DNA of 47,295 bases from an uncultured Eubacterium sp. (GCA_902495595.1 CABUXV010000014.1:1-47295), one strand, 5' to 3'. Counted from the first letter of the stretch, positions 16,997 through 26,159 are shown. Notes: generated from the sequence alone by a model not told the origin. Program-made: numbers and translations.

Positions 16997-18964
16997 TTAC
17001 GCAGCACCTCCCAACAAACTTACAAGCGTTCCTATTATAAAACCCATTCCTATTATAATCATAACAGATGAGGCTACCCATCCTGATGTCATTATCTTTT
17101 GTTCATTAAATATACTTTTTATATGATTAATTTTTATATCATTCGTTCCCGGTAAATCCAAAATATCCCCGTAATTCTCAGGCACATAAGGGCTGTTTTT
17201 TTTCTTTCCGTAAAATATACCTGCAATCAAGATTACAAATAAAATCATAATTGCACCTGTTATACTGTCTGCCAGTCCTATAACTGCAGATATACCGCCA
17301 AACGCAATCTTTAAATACGGAACGACTGCAAACATCGAAATGAGAGGAAAGATAATGCAAACCAACACAGTTAAAACAACGAAAATCTTTACCGTTGCGC
17401 CCACATTTTCTTTATCCGGATTTACGCTTTCATCGCCTGAACCCATATTCTCAGATTCAAAATTAATGTCTTCCGCATATTCGCTTTCCCCGGTCTTTAC
17501 AGCTTTATGTGATGAAAGCATGGCAAATCTTCCAATCCATTTTATAAAGCATATTATTATTCCGCCGCAGCCAAAACATAAGACTGCAATTAAAAGTATA
17601 TTTCCCGAATCTGCAACTGAGGAAATGCTTGAACCCCGCATAAGTACAATTTCAAAGAGCGATATAAATAATGCCGCCATTGCTGCAAGCATACATGCAG
17701 CAAGTCCGGGTTTTCCTTCAAATATATCAGAAATGTTTCCATCTGTTTTTTCCGTATTGATTTCAGCATTTCCAACGCACATTGCAATCAATGGTTTTAA
17801 AACAGAACAGAAAATCAAAAGCATTATGCCTGCCCATACAGATTCAGCAGTTCCGATTCCCGCACATACTATAATCACACCTGTTATAGCCGAAAATACA
17901 TGTAATATCACGCTGCGTACATCTATCTGTAATACTGCAGTAAATGCTCCCGTTATAAAAGTAATGCCCCCGACCATCATTATCATTATTCCTGCAAAGT
18001 TTCCCATGCCCAATACAGCCGAAAGTTTTAATATTATAAATACTCCTGCATTTACAGATGTAACCGAACTTATCATAGCAATAGCCGGCGCAGCAGAATC
18101 AACGGATTTCAAAAACCATCCGGAAAAAGGCATTTGAATCGCCATTACAAGCCCTGACAATGCGATAAATGCAGCAGGAATAGCTATCATATCGCCATAA
18201 ACAGAACCTATTAGAATTGCAGTATTAAGCTCCAAAGTCCCGAACACTCCGCCTAAAACAATAATACCGGCAACAAATGAAATACCGCCGAGCATTCCTG
18301 CCGTTAAAGCCTTCAACGATATTGCACGTGCATTCCTGCCGTTTCCGTATCCTATCATGTAATATGCCGTCAATACGATAAGCTCAAAGAAAATGTAAAT
18401 CCATATCATATTGTTGGAAACCACTGTACCCATTATCGCAGAAATTGATAAGAACAATGAAGATAAAAATCTGGAACTTTTATCTTTTTCATCCGGATTT
18501 TTATCATGATATCTTTTTAAATATGTGCTTGCATATACACTCAGCAGTCCCCCTGCCACAGCAATGACAACCATCATTATCATGGAAAGCCTGTCAATGT
18601 ATAAATTATGTTCGGTTTCAATACCATTTCCTCTGATAAACTCAAATATTATCAAAGCAGCTGTCTGAATTAAAGCAAAAAATACAAGCAAATATTTTCT
18701 GTGCTTAAAACCTATATAAATTATAATCACTGCTAAAATAGCTTCTGTAACTATCGCAATATAATTTAAAATACCATAATCAGCCTTAAAAAACTTTTCT
18801 CCTGAGGCAAAATACAGCACAATAACCGCTATCGCTCCCACCGTCATAACAACGGTTGAAAAAGCCGCCAGCCCTTGTTTTGCTTTATCCCCCTTAGTTA
18901 TTAAAAGAATCAAGGCAATAATTATCGGAAATGCGATAAGTGCGGTAATAATACTAACGCCCAT
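16997..18964 (-). CDS. NuoL/EchA-like proton- or sodium-translocating membrane subunit
   Basis: This 655-residue protein has about 15 hydrophobic segments and belongs to the antiporter-like (MrpA/NuoL/HyfB) family that moves ions in complex I-type machines. The characteristic region IWIYIFFELIVLTAYYMIGYG is at about residues 190-210, and a hydrophilic loop near residue 500 is rich in Glu and Asp. The ATG at 18964 is used, with GGAGG four to five bases upstream. It is the first gene of the operon and has a promoter about 55 bases upstream. Which ion it moves cannot be told from the sequence. Confidence 0.92.
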   Translation of the reverse strand: MGVSIITALIAFPIIIALILLITKGDKAKQGLAAFSTVVMTVGAIAVIVLYFASGEKFFKADYGILNYIAIVTEAILAVIIIYIGFKHRKYLLVFFALIQTAALIIFEFIRGNGIETEHNLYIDRLSMIMMVVIAVAGGLLSVYASTYLKRYHDKNPDEKDKSSRFLSSLFLSISAIMGTVVSNNMIWIYIFFELIVLTAYYMIGYGNGRNARAISLKALTAGMLGGISFVAGIIVLGGVFGTLELNTAILIGSVYGDMIAIPAAFIALSGLVMAIQMPFSGWFLKSVDSAAPAIAMISSVTSVNAGVFIILKLSAVLGMGNFAGIMIMMVGGITFITGAFTAVLQIDVRSVILHVFSAITGVIIVCAGIGTAESVWAGIMLLIFCSVLKPLIAMCVGNAEINTEKTDGNISDIFEGKPGLAACMLAAMAALFISLFEIVLMRGSSISSVADSGNILLIAVLCFGCGGIIICFIKWIGRFAMLSSHKAVKTGESEYAEDINFESENMGSGDESVNPDKENVGATVKIFVVLTVLVCIIFPLISMFAVVPYLKIAFGGISAVIGLADSITGAIMILFVILIAGIFYGKKKNSPYVPENYGDILDLPGTNDIKINHIKSIFNEQKIMTSGWVASSVMIIIGMGFIIGTLVSLLGGAA

Positions 18965-19016
18965 CAAACCCTCCTAATTAGTATATATATCCAATTGAAA
19001 TAATCGTCCAGTATCT

Positions 19017-19045
19017 ATTATATATACATATATATTTATAATCAA
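19017..19045 (-). promoter_or_regulatory. promoter of the Ech-like operon
   Basis: The minus strand has TTGATT (19040-19045), a 17-base spacer and TATAAT (19017-19022). The region between is alternating AT, so the call rests on the exact spacing. Confidence 0.5.
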
Positions 19046-19091
19046 GCGAAAAGACCATAAGAAATCTTAAACATATATTAATACAATTACA

Positions 19092-19364
19092 TTAAAATAA
19101 ATTAAAATATATCAGCAGACCTAAGATGCCCGGAACGCCTGTAAGTCCTGTTATTATTGCGTTTACGGGATTCACAGGCAGCATTATGCCAAAATTTGCT
19201 CCAATAAGTTTTATTATTACAAGAGCAGCTCCGCCTATAATACTATTGACCAGAAGTTTTAAAATAATCTTAATGGGGACAAAAAACAATCTTCCTATAA
19301 AATAAAGTATAAGCATTCCTGCCGTGTACGCTAAAAAAATACTTGTCTCCATGCCGAAATCCAT
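19092..19364 (-). CDS. bofA: BofA-like inhibitor of pro-sigma-K processing
   Basis: This 90-residue protein has two hydrophobic spans and the C-terminal family pattern PVNPVNAIITGLTGVPGILGLL. In Bacillus, BofA holds the SpoIVFB protease inactive in the membrane until the forespore signals. The ATG at 19364 is preceded by GGGAGGGG. Its location just after recR is conserved in Firmicutes, which supports the call. It implies a sporulation heritage, though not that the organism still sporulates. Confidence 0.85.
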   Translation of the reverse strand: MDFGMETSIFLAYTAGMLILYFIGRLFFVPIKIILKLLVNSIIGGAALVIIKLIGANFGIMLPVNPVNAIITGLTGVPGILGLLIYFNLF

Positions 19365-19450
19365 AAAAATCCCCTCCCTAAACATTAAAATTTCAGAACA
19401 AAATCAGCTTTGTCTTTTTTCGGTATCAAATTTTGTTTTTAACATCAACA

Positions 19451-19477
19451 AAAAAGAGATGAAACAAATCATCTCTT
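19451..19477 (-). terminator. terminator after recR
   Basis: On the minus strand AAGAGATGA pairs with TTCATCTCTT and is followed by TTTTTG. It separates recR from bofA. Confidence 0.85.
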
Positions 19478-19529
19478 AAATATATTCCTGTCCCTGTTTT
19501 TTATTCTATATAACTTAACAGCACTGAAA

Positions 19530-20129
19530 TTAAAGCTGACGTCTTCCCTCAACAGCTTTAAGGAGCGTAACCTCATCTGCGTATTCCAAATCACCTCCCA
19601 CAGGTATGCCATGGGCGATTCTCGTTACCTTTATTCCCGACGGCTTTATGAGCCTTGCAATATACATTGCCGTTGCCTCCCCCTCAATATTGGGATTTGT
19701 CGCTATAATAAGCTCCTTAACATTTTCATCCTGAAGTCTTAATATTAAACTCTTTAAATTTATATCATCAGGTCCTACGCCATCCATAGGTGATATAGCT
19801 CCGTGAAGTACATGATAATATCCTTTATACTCCCTTATTTTTTCCATAGCAGCCACATCTTTAGGATTTTCGACGACACATATAACGCTTTTATCCCTGC
19901 TTTCATCCATGCATATGGAACACGGGTCACTGTCTGTAAGATTTCCGCACACAGAACAATATGTCATAGAAGATTTCGCATCCCTTATGGCATCGGAAAG
20001 CTCAAAAGCATCCTTATCTTCCATAGACAGAATATGAAATGCAAGTCTCTGAGCGGTCTTGCCGCCAATGCCGGGAAGCTTTGAAAGTTCATTTATCAGT
20101 TTGTTTAACGGTTTAGCATACTGTCTCAT
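19530..20129 (-). CDS. recR: recombination mediator protein RecR
   Basis: This 199-residue protein works with RecO and RecF to load RecA on gapped DNA. It has a helix-hairpin-helix at residues 8-30 (LSKLPGIGGKTAQRLAFHIL), a zinc finger with C58, C61, C70 and C73, and a Toprim domain starting at VVENPKDVAAME. The C-terminal IARLIKPSGIKVTRIAHGIPVGGDLEYADEVTL is diagnostic. It starts five bases after ybaB stops, in the standard dnaX-ybaB-recR operon. Confidence 0.98.
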   Translation of the reverse strand: MRQYAKPLNKLINELSKLPGIGGKTAQRLAFHILSMEDKDAFELSDAIRDAKSSMTYCSVCGNLTDSDPCSICMDESRDKSVICVVENPKDVAAMEKIREYKGYYHVLHGAISPMDGVGPDDINLKSLILRLQDENVKELIIATNPNIEGEATAMYIARLIKPSGIKVTRIAHGIPVGGDLEYADEVTLLKAVEGRRQL

Positions 20130-20134
20130 TTTCT

Positions 20135-20488
20135 TTAAAGCCCCGGTATTCCGAGTCCTGCTGTAAGCTTATTCATCTCTGCCTGAGAAATTTCTTCCAT
20201 CTGCCTTAATGCCTCATTTACAGCTACCATTATCAGATCCTGAAGCATTTCGGCATCATCAGGGTCGATTACTTCAGGCTTTATCTGAATATCCTTTATT
20301 TCCTTTGTTCCCGAAACCGTAACCGTCACGGCTCCGCCGCCCGAAGTTGCTGTTGTCTCCATTTCATTTATTTCAGCCTGAAGTTCATCCATCTTTTTCT
20401 GCATAGCCTGCATCTGCTGCATCTGTTTCTGCATATTTCCGCCGCCCGGAGCCTTAGGTCTTTTTCCTGCTTTCATTCCTTTTCCCAT
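20135..20488 (-). CDS. YbaB/EbfC-family nucleoid-associated protein
   Basis: This 117-residue protein has a Met/Gln-rich coiled-coil start (QKQMQQMQAMQKKMDELQAEI) and the conserved GTKEIKDIQIKPEVIDPDDAEMLQDLI core. These small dimers bind DNA, and their gene is almost always between dnaX and recR. The start at 20488 (MGKGMKAGKR) has GGAGG eight bases upstream; the TTG 15 bases earlier is part of that site. Confidence 0.95.
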   Translation of the reverse strand: MGKGMKAGKRPKAPGGGNMQKQMQQMQAMQKKMDELQAEINEMETTATSGGGAVTVTVSGTKEIKDIQIKPEVIDPDDAEMLQDLIMVAVNEALRQMEEISQAEMNKLTAGLGIPGL

Positions 20489-20520
20489 TTTAAATTCCTC
20501 CAAATAATTACTAAGTAAGT

Positions 20521-22158
20521 TTATTTTATTTCCACATCTATCCCCAGAAGCTGTCCCGCTTCCTGAGCTATGTCTTCAATGCTTTCGTTTTTTTGAGATA
20601 TATTTTCTTTTTTAGGCGAATCCTTTCCCATAATTTTCATGGTTCTTTTCACGCCTGTATGCTTCTCCATCAGTTCCTCAAGAAGCGCCCTGTTTCTTTC
20701 CGCATGTTTTTTTACATGTTCCGAATCTGCCGAAACAGTAAAAAAAGTTTCGTCTATATCGACAAGCCTTGCGCTGCTGCCTATAATGTAAAAGCTTCCT
20801 TTTGCAGCTTCCCCGTCTTCAAACACAGCTTTCCATATGCGGTCGTAATCATAACTTTCAGATTCATTACATTTATCTGCTTCTGTTAACGCCTCTTCTT
20901 CAGGCGCTTTATTCAGAATATCTTTGTCCGTCTGCCTATCACTTCTCACACCGTGATTATCTATATATGAGTTTCTGTCTTCTTGTCCATGCATTTCCCC
21001 GGAAATATCCGAAGTACCGCTGCATGCAGTTTTATTTTCTTTATGTGAATTCTGCGGTAAAGCGGCATCCGTATATGGTTCCTGATTTGACATCTTCACT
21101 ATCGCCAGCTCAAGCAGTATTCGCGGCTGAGTAGACCACTTCGCCTCGTTCATGGTCCTTGATATTTCGAGAATTCCTCTGTTTATATCGGAAAGTTCCA
21201 GCGACTGGCTCTGCCTTCTTATTCTGTCTATATTTTCTATAGACATATTTATTATCTCCTGAGGATTTTTTATGAACTTGGTCATGAGTAAATTTCTGTA
21301 ATGATTTACCCAGTCTTTCATAAACTGTCTTACATCTTTGCCGTCAGCCAGAACTTCAGCCAGCAAAATCAGGGCTTCCGAAGTGCGGGACTTTCTGACA
21401 AGCTCCGTAAGCTCAACAAAGGTTTCCTCACCTGATGCTCCGAGAAATTCAAGAACATCCTTTGCATCAACCAATGTATCGCCTCCTGATATACATTGGT
21501 CCAGTATACTTAATCCGTCTCTTACAGAACCATCCGCATTGGCAGCTATTATCCTGAGCGCGCTTTCAGATACCTGTATTTCTCTTTTCTGGCAGATTTC
21601 TGCCATTCCTTTTATCAGTACATTTTCCGGAACCCTTTTGAAATCCAGCCTCATACATCTTGAAAGTATGGTTGCAGGCAGCTTCTGAGGCTCTGTAGTT
21701 GCGAGTATAAATACCACATATTCGGGAGGCTCTTCTAAAGTTTTAAGCAGTGCATTGAAAGCCCCCGCTGACAGCATATGCACTTCATCTATTATATAAA
21801 CTTTTTTTCTTCCTGCTGCCGGCGGATATTTTACACTCTCTCTTAATTCTCTTATATTATCGACACCATTGTTTGACGCCGCATCTATTTCAATAACATC
21901 AAGAAATGTTCCTTCTTTTATCGATATGCATGAACTGCATCTGCCGCATGGCTTTCCCGTCTCGGAAAGACAGTTGAGACCTTTTGCCAGTATCCTTGCC
22001 GTAGTCGTTTTTCCCGTTCCTCTCGTACCGCAAAACAGGTACGCATGGCTTGTACTGTCTGTTTCTATTTGATTTTTAAGAATTCTTACAATATGTTCCT
22101 GACCTAATATCTCGTCAAATATTTCAGGTCTGTAAGCTCTGTATAAAGCAGTATACAA
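20521..22158 (-). CDS. dnaX: DNA polymerase III subunit gamma/tau
   Basis: This 545-residue AAA+ ATPase loads the sliding clamp. It shows Walker A GTRGTGKT (residues 44-51), zinc ligands C63, C71, C74 and C77, the Walker B region IIDEVHML, and the arginine-finger SRC motif (ILSRCMRLDF). Residues 370-460 form a variable linker. The start codon is TTG, chosen because GGAGGT lies about seven bases upstream and no good ATG is near. I see no A-rich slippery site that would produce a short gamma form. It is the first gene of dnaX-ybaB-recR and lies next to the SRP RNA. Confidence 0.97.
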   Translation of the reverse strand: MYTALYRAYRPEIFDEILGQEHIVRILKNQIETDSTSHAYLFCGTRGTGKTTTARILAKGLNCLSETGKPCGRCSSCISIKEGTFLDVIEIDAASNNGVDNIRELRESVKYPPAAGRKKVYIIDEVHMLSAGAFNALLKTLEEPPEYVVFILATTEPQKLPATILSRCMRLDFKRVPENVLIKGMAEICQKREIQVSESALRIIAANADGSVRDGLSILDQCISGGDTLVDAKDVLEFLGASGEETFVELTELVRKSRTSEALILLAEVLADGKDVRQFMKDWVNHYRNLLMTKFIKNPQEIINMSIENIDRIRRQSQSLELSDINRGILEISRTMNEAKWSTQPRILLELAIVKMSNQEPYTDAALPQNSHKENKTACSGTSDISGEMHGQEDRNSYIDNHGVRSDRQTDKDILNKAPEEEALTEADKCNESESYDYDRIWKAVFEDGEAAKGSFYIIGSSARLVDIDETFFTVSADSEHVKKHAERNRALLEELMEKHTGVKRTMKIMGKDSPKKENISQKNESIEDIAQEAGQLLGIDVEIK

Positions 22159-22181
22159 ATTTTTACCTCCAAAAAATTAAA

Positions 22182-22333
22182 TTGCCCTTTGAAAGCTCCG
22201 CAGGCGTAGGAGAAGGCTTATCTGCGGCACATAAGAGCTTCCGCTTATTGCTGCTTCCTTCCGGACCTGACAAGGTTCACGGCGTCCTATTGCGCAGGAC
22301 CCAAACCATGCAAGCGGAACCATCAAAAGGCAA
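22182..22333 (-). ncRNA. ffs: signal recognition particle RNA
   Basis: On the minus strand the universally conserved apical loop is present (GTCAGGTCCGGAAGGAAGC, around 22250), preceded by GTGAACCTT and followed by AGCAATAAGCGG, as in Bacillus scRNA. The ends are complementary (TTGCCTTTTGA with TCAAAGGGCAA), which sets a length near 152 bases. The position next to dnaX is the usual Firmicutes one. Confidence 0.93.
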
Positions 22334-22346
22334 TTTATACTGTTTA

Positions 22347-22375
22347 ATTATATTCGTTTTAATGTTTAACGTCAA
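22347..22375 (-). promoter_or_regulatory. promoter of the SRP RNA gene
   Basis: The minus strand has TTGACG (22370-22375), exactly 17 bases, then TATAAT (22347-22352). This is a strong promoter placed for transcription to begin about at the RNA 5' end. Confidence 0.8.
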
Positions 22376-22436
22376 GAGCAAGTTTTATGATATAATAACA
22401 AAAAAATTATTATTATATTTATCAGGAGTAAATAAA

Positions 22437-23186
22437 ATGAAATCAAATTTATGGAAAGTCGTACCGATAGAAGCAGGCAGCATAGTGCTAGACAGATCAG
22501 CCATGACGCACTTCAAAGGAAAAGGCGAACAGATACAGGTGCCCATATGGTGCGCAGCCGCTACTGACGGAATACATAAAATATTAATCGATACCGGTAT
22601 ACGAGATATAAAAGAATACAGAAAATCAGAACCGGGAGCAACTCAGTCTCCTTCACAGGAAATTACAAAGGCATTAAAGGAAATTATGAACTGGGAGCCT
22701 GATGATGTGGATGTAGTTATAAACACACATCTTCACTGCGATCACTGCGGCGGGAACAGTAAATTTAAAAACGCAGCTTTTTATGTCCAAAGCCGTGAAT
22801 GGCACGAGGCTTTTCACCCTATAATTCCGGAAGCTCCTTTTTATGACAAAGCGTCATTTGATAAAAACGCTGTAAATTATTTTATGTGGAACTTTATTGA
22901 CGGAGATGCGCATATCCTCCCCGGAGTGGATGTTATAACTACACCCGGTCATACGGCAGGACATCAGTCAGTCCTTTTGAATACAAAAGATGGCGTTTTG
23001 TGCGTTTCCGGTGATATATGCAATATTGCCGAAAATATAAATGAAAATCTTGAACCTAATATAGTAGTCATGGTTTCCGAAACCTATGAAAGCTTCGATA
23101 AAATCAGGCAGTTTGCCCATCTAATACTTCCGGGACATGATCCTGACATAAAAAACGGTATAAGTGAATTTATCAAAATAAAATAA
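22437..23186 (+). CDS. MBL-fold metallo-hydrolase (lactonase-like)
   Basis: This 249-residue protein has the metallo-beta-lactamase zinc motif HLHCDH (H98, H100, D102, H103), then GHTAGH, SGD and a final PGHDPDI. That order is typical of the branch that includes N-acyl-homoserine lactonases and other lactone or thioester hydrolases. The substrate is unknown. AGGAG lies before the ATG at 22437; the longer frame back to 22182 runs antisense through the SRP RNA and is not used. It stands alone on the plus strand with a terminator at its end. Confidence 0.8.
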   Translation: MKSNLWKVVPIEAGSIVLDRSAMTHFKGKGEQIQVPIWCAAATDGIHKILIDTGIRDIKEYRKSEPGATQSPSQEITKALKEIMNWEPDDVDVVINTHLHCDHCGGNSKFKNAAFYVQSREWHEAFHPIIPEAPFYDKASFDKNAVNYFMWNFIDGDAHILPGVDVITTPGHTAGHQSVLLNTKDGVLCVSGDICNIAENINENLEPNIVVMVSETYESFDKIRQFAHLILPGHDPDIKNGISEFIKIK

Positions 23187-23253
23187 CCTAATCACTTTTG
23201 GCAACATTCTATAGACAATAAATCTGCCAATCTTTTTAGATTAGAGTAAAAAT

Positions 23254-23290
23254 AAAAGCCGAAACCATGTAAAATGATTTTCGGCTTTTA
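23254..23290. terminator. bidirectional terminator
   Basis: AAAAGCCGAAA and TTTTCGGCTTTTA form a stem with A and T runs on both sides. It serves the MBL hydrolase on the plus strand and the permease on the minus strand. Confidence 0.85.
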
Positions 23291-23322
23291 TTTTATTTTT
23301 AAGTGTTAAGATTTATTGCTTA

Positions 23323-24690
23323 TTATTCATCCAAACTCATAGTTACGGATTTCTTAAATCCTCTTGTAACTATTGCAAGCCAGATAACGCCTATTACCAG
23401 CCATATTATTCCGTATATAATAGATGTTCCGCTTAAATTTATAAGCATATACATAGTATATATAGCGCCTACCAAAGGCAAAAGGAGATGTCTGAAAAAG
23501 TCTCCGGCTGTCCTGTTCTTATTCTTAACATAATAGTGACCTATAACCGAAAGGTTTACAAATGTAAATCCAAGCAGAGCTCCGAAATTGATAAGACAAG
23601 ATGCTATAGTAAGTGAGAAGAACAATGCTGTAAGACCAAATGCTCCCATGATAATTATATTATATGAAGGGACATGGAACTTAGGGCTTATGTATCCGAA
23701 ACACTTCTTAGGAAGAAGTCCGTCTCTTCCCATACCGTAAAGTACCCTTGATGCCGACGCTACCGCACTTATTGATGCAGCTATACATCCTACTACATAA
23801 GCAGCGATAAAGAAGTAACTCATCCCTGTATTTGCAACATACGCAATAACCTCTACAGCTCCTCCGTCAAGGTTTTCTATTTCATTCCAAGCTGTAGGCC
23901 AAGCTGCCTGGAGAAGATATGTAAATACAACATATAAAGTACCAAGACCTATACAGCATATCATTATAGCTCTAGGAATATTTTTCTTAGGATTTATTGC
24001 TTCCTCACCTAATGTTGCGATGCCATCAAATCCCAAATATGCAAGACATACAATAGCAGCGCCTGCTGCGATACCTTTAACTCCACCTATTTCTGCAAAC
24101 TCTTCAGAGTTATAGAAAGCATTAAGATCGATAGCAAGACCGCTTCCTGTTATAAATCTTACCGTCATAACAAGAAGAATAACGAGGAATATAATCTGAA
24201 TTACAACTACTATATTATTGAAAATATCAGCTACCTTTATTCCCAAGAGGTTTGCGCCTGTTACAATTACGGTAAACAGAACTATCCAAACCCAAATAGG
24301 AATGCTTGGGAGCGCAGCCTGTATAAATATAGCTGAAGCTAAGTAATTCAACATAGGAAGGAACATATATCCTAAAACGATAGTCCATCCTGCGATAAAG
24401 CCTATGTAAGGATTAAAAGTTTCTGTCGCATATGTATATACAGAACCGGATTTAGGAAAAGCTTTTACCATTCTGCAGTAACTGTATGCTGTAAACACCA
24501 TACACAGCGTAGCTACAACATATGTCATGGAAACATGTCCATGAGTAGTGTTTGTTACTATACCATAAGTTGTAAAGAATGCCAAAGGAATAACGAATGC
24601 AACCCCGTAAAATACGAGCGATCTGAGCTTTAAGACTCTTGCCAGTTCAGCAGGAGCTCCAGCACCGGTTGAGTTATTTTGATTACTCAT
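23323..24690 (-). CDS. APC-family amino acid permease (first of two)
   Basis: This 455-residue membrane protein has about 12 hydrophobic spans. It begins with the APC-family signature near residues 18-45 (LKLRSLVFYGVAFVIPLAFFTTYGI) and has the conserved region FDGIATLGEEAINPKKNIPRAI. Such carriers import amino acids or amines by proton symport or exchange. It lies 41 bases after the nitrilase gene and must share its sigma-54 promoter. The pairing suggests that it imports the amide or amino acid processed by the nearby enzymes. The substrate is not predictable. Confidence 0.88.
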   Translation of the reverse strand: MSNQNNSTGAGAPAELARVLKLRSLVFYGVAFVIPLAFFTTYGIVTNTTHGHVSMTYVVATLCMVFTAYSYCRMVKAFPKSGSVYTYATETFNPYIGFIAGWTIVLGYMFLPMLNYLASAIFIQAALPSIPIWVWIVLFTVIVTGANLLGIKVADIFNNIVVVIQIIFLVILLVMTVRFITGSGLAIDLNAFYNSEEFAEIGGVKGIAAGAAIVCLAYLGFDGIATLGEEAINPKKNIPRAIMICCIGLGTLYVVFTYLLQAAWPTAWNEIENLDGGAVEVIAYVANTGMSYFFIAAYVVGCIAASISAVASASRVLYGMGRDGLLPKKCFGYISPKFHVPSYNIIIMGAFGLTALFFSLTIASCLINFGALLGFTFVNLSVIGHYYVKNKNRTAGDFFRHLLLPLVGAIYTMYMLINLSGTSIIYGIIWLVIGVIWLAIVTRGFKKSVTMSLDE

Positions 24691-24731
24691 AATTACCTCC
24701 TAATTATAAAAATGTGAATATAAAAATAATA

Positions 24732-25643
24732 TTAACCTATTTCATTAAAAAGTTTTTTGTATATGGATGGTCTGTAGTCAGGACCTCCTCCATATGGATT
24801 CTCTCCGCACTGATGACGGTTCGCCAATGATAAATCGATGGTTCCTATAAATATTTTTGCCTGCTGGTCTTCTACATCACCTATATAAGTTGTAACTTCC
24901 ACTTCCTCAAAAGGATTTGTCTTAGGACCTATTACCATGCTTCCGCCGCCGCCGTAACATCCACTGTCCCATCCTGTTATATTTGAACTTGCCACATAAA
25001 TTGAACTTGTAAGAACAAGATATTCAAGATGAGGAGCATAACATCTGATAAATGCGTGATGCGCCCCCTCATTTGGTACTTCCTGAGCTGCAAAAGTGGG
25101 ATTTAAATGAAGTCTTGAACCTTTCCACGCATAATATCTGGCAAGTTCAGGAAACTGATAATTATCATAGCATACGCCCAGAGAAATAGGTCCCCACTTA
25201 GTATCAAACATAAAAGGTTCTTCCCCTCTTTTGCACCACATATTCTCTGAACCATAAGGATGTATCTTCTGATAGGAACCTACAAGTCCGTCAGGTCCCA
25301 AAACAACGGCTGAATTATAAATATCATTATCATCCTCTTTTAATTTTTCAGGCATACCGAAAACTATATACATGCCTTCATCTTTTGCCACTTCTTCAAG
25401 AGCCTTAACCGATGGACCTTCCACAGTTTCGGCATAAGCCACCTTTTCATCCTGCGGAATATTCTCATCTATAAAGAGTCCATATCCTGTAAGCGCCATC
25501 TCAGGAAACAATATCAAATCCGCTCCTCTTCGCGAAGCTGCTCTTGACATATCCATCATTCGTCTGAGGTTCACCTCTTTTTCACCGGAAGCAACTCTGA
25601 AATTGACAACGGCAAGATTTATAATATCACTTGTATAATCCAT
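24732..25643 (-). CDS. carbon-nitrogen hydrolase (nitrilase/amidase superfamily)
   Basis: This 303-residue enzyme has the superfamily triad: E48 in FPEMALTGYG, K126 in YQKIHPYG, and nucleophile C158 in GVCYDNYQFPE. Members hydrolyse amides, carbamoyl amines or nitriles with release of ammonia. The length is normal. GGAGG lies before the ATG. It is the first gene of a two-gene operon with the permease, behind a consensus sigma-54 promoter. The gene context suggests an amide of a C4 amino acid, but the real substrate is not known. Confidence 0.88.
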   Translation of the reverse strand: MDYTSDIINLAVVNFRVASGEKEVNLRRMMDMSRAASRRGADLILFPEMALTGYGLFIDENIPQDEKVAYAETVEGPSVKALEEVAKDEGMYIVFGMPEKLKEDDNDIYNSAVVLGPDGLVGSYQKIHPYGSENMWCKRGEEPFMFDTKWGPISLGVCYDNYQFPELARYYAWKGSRLHLNPTFAAQEVPNEGAHHAFIRCYAPHLEYLVLTSSIYVASSNITGWDSGCYGGGGSMVIGPKTNPFEEVEVTTYIGDVEDQQAKIFIGTIDLSLANRHQCGENPYGGGPDYRPSIYKKLFNEIG

Positions 25644-25702
25644 TTATTATTCCTCCTAATTTATGATGTTGCCTTTACAAATTTTACACTACGTATGAAT
25701 AT

Positions 25703-25718
25703 AGCAAAGCTTGTGCCA
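25703..25718 (-). promoter_or_regulatory. sigma-54 promoter of the nitrilase-permease operon
   Basis: The minus strand reads TGGCACAAGCTTTGCT. This matches the -24/-12 consensus TGGCAC-N5-TTGCW with exact spacing, about 60 bases before the start codon. Confidence 0.85.
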
Positions 25719-26021
25719 AATTTGTCGAAAAATGTAGAAATAAATGTACAGCTATTTTATAATAATTAAAGAATCATTGCAATTACTTAGATTAATTATA
25801 AGCATTACATTTTCTTTTAATTTTGAAAATTTAAAACATTGAAGTATTCATTTGTAAATAAAAGTTTAAAATTTTATAAAAAATTTATAAAATTCAGTTT
25901 TTCAAATCATTTTCGATTCGACTATTCATTTATGAATTTAAAATCGTGAATGGATTTTTTCTTATTATTCATTTAAGTATAAACTCTGCGAATAAACGAA
26001 TGTTTACAGAAAATTCAGTTC

Positions 26022-26037
26022 TGGCATATATTTTGCA
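26022..26037 (+). promoter_or_regulatory. sigma-54 promoter of the aminotransferase gene
   Basis: The plus strand reads TGGCATATATTTTGCA, with exact -24/-12 spacing and only one base off the core consensus. It lies about 120 bases before the coding start. Confidence 0.8.
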
Positions 26038-26109
26038 TTAATTAATAGCAGTCAATGAAATAACTTTCTAACATTTTAAAAACGCTTTTACGAGAAACGA
26101 AAGGAGGAT

Positions 26110-26142
26110 ATGGTCAGCACTTTAAAATACTTTAAAGGTTGA
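26110..26142 (+). CDS. possible 10-residue leader peptide
   Basis: The strongest ribosome binding site of this region (AAGGAGG, 26101-26107) is followed two bases later by a short frame, MVSTLKYFKG. Its stop overlaps a TTG that opens the aminotransferase frame. The spacing is shorter than ideal. It could couple translation or be chance. Confidence 0.25.
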   Translation: MVSTLKYFKG

Positions 26143-26159
26143 TTATATGTAAACGAGAG

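Larger units (their letters stand above)
25644..26138. promoter_or_regulatory. 495-base divergent control region with activator-site candidates
   Basis: Between two outward-facing sigma-54 promoters lie four related sites: ATTCATTTGTAAAT (25846), the palindrome ATTCATTTATGAAT (25924), ATTCATTTAAGTAT (25967), and a minus-strand copy starting ATTCGTTTATTC (about 25990-26001). They are 85-190 bases from the promoters, which is usual for enhancer-binding proteins. The rest is AT-rich. Confidence 0.6.

Noticed and set aside
13166..18964. Functional NiFe hydrogenase
   Set aside because: One cysteine is missing from each of the two CxxC metal-binding motifs of the large subunit, so hydrogen chemistry cannot be claimed.
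20521..22158. Programmed frameshift in dnaX giving a short gamma subunit
   Set aside because: I saw no run of A followed by a hairpin of the E. coli type in the gene.
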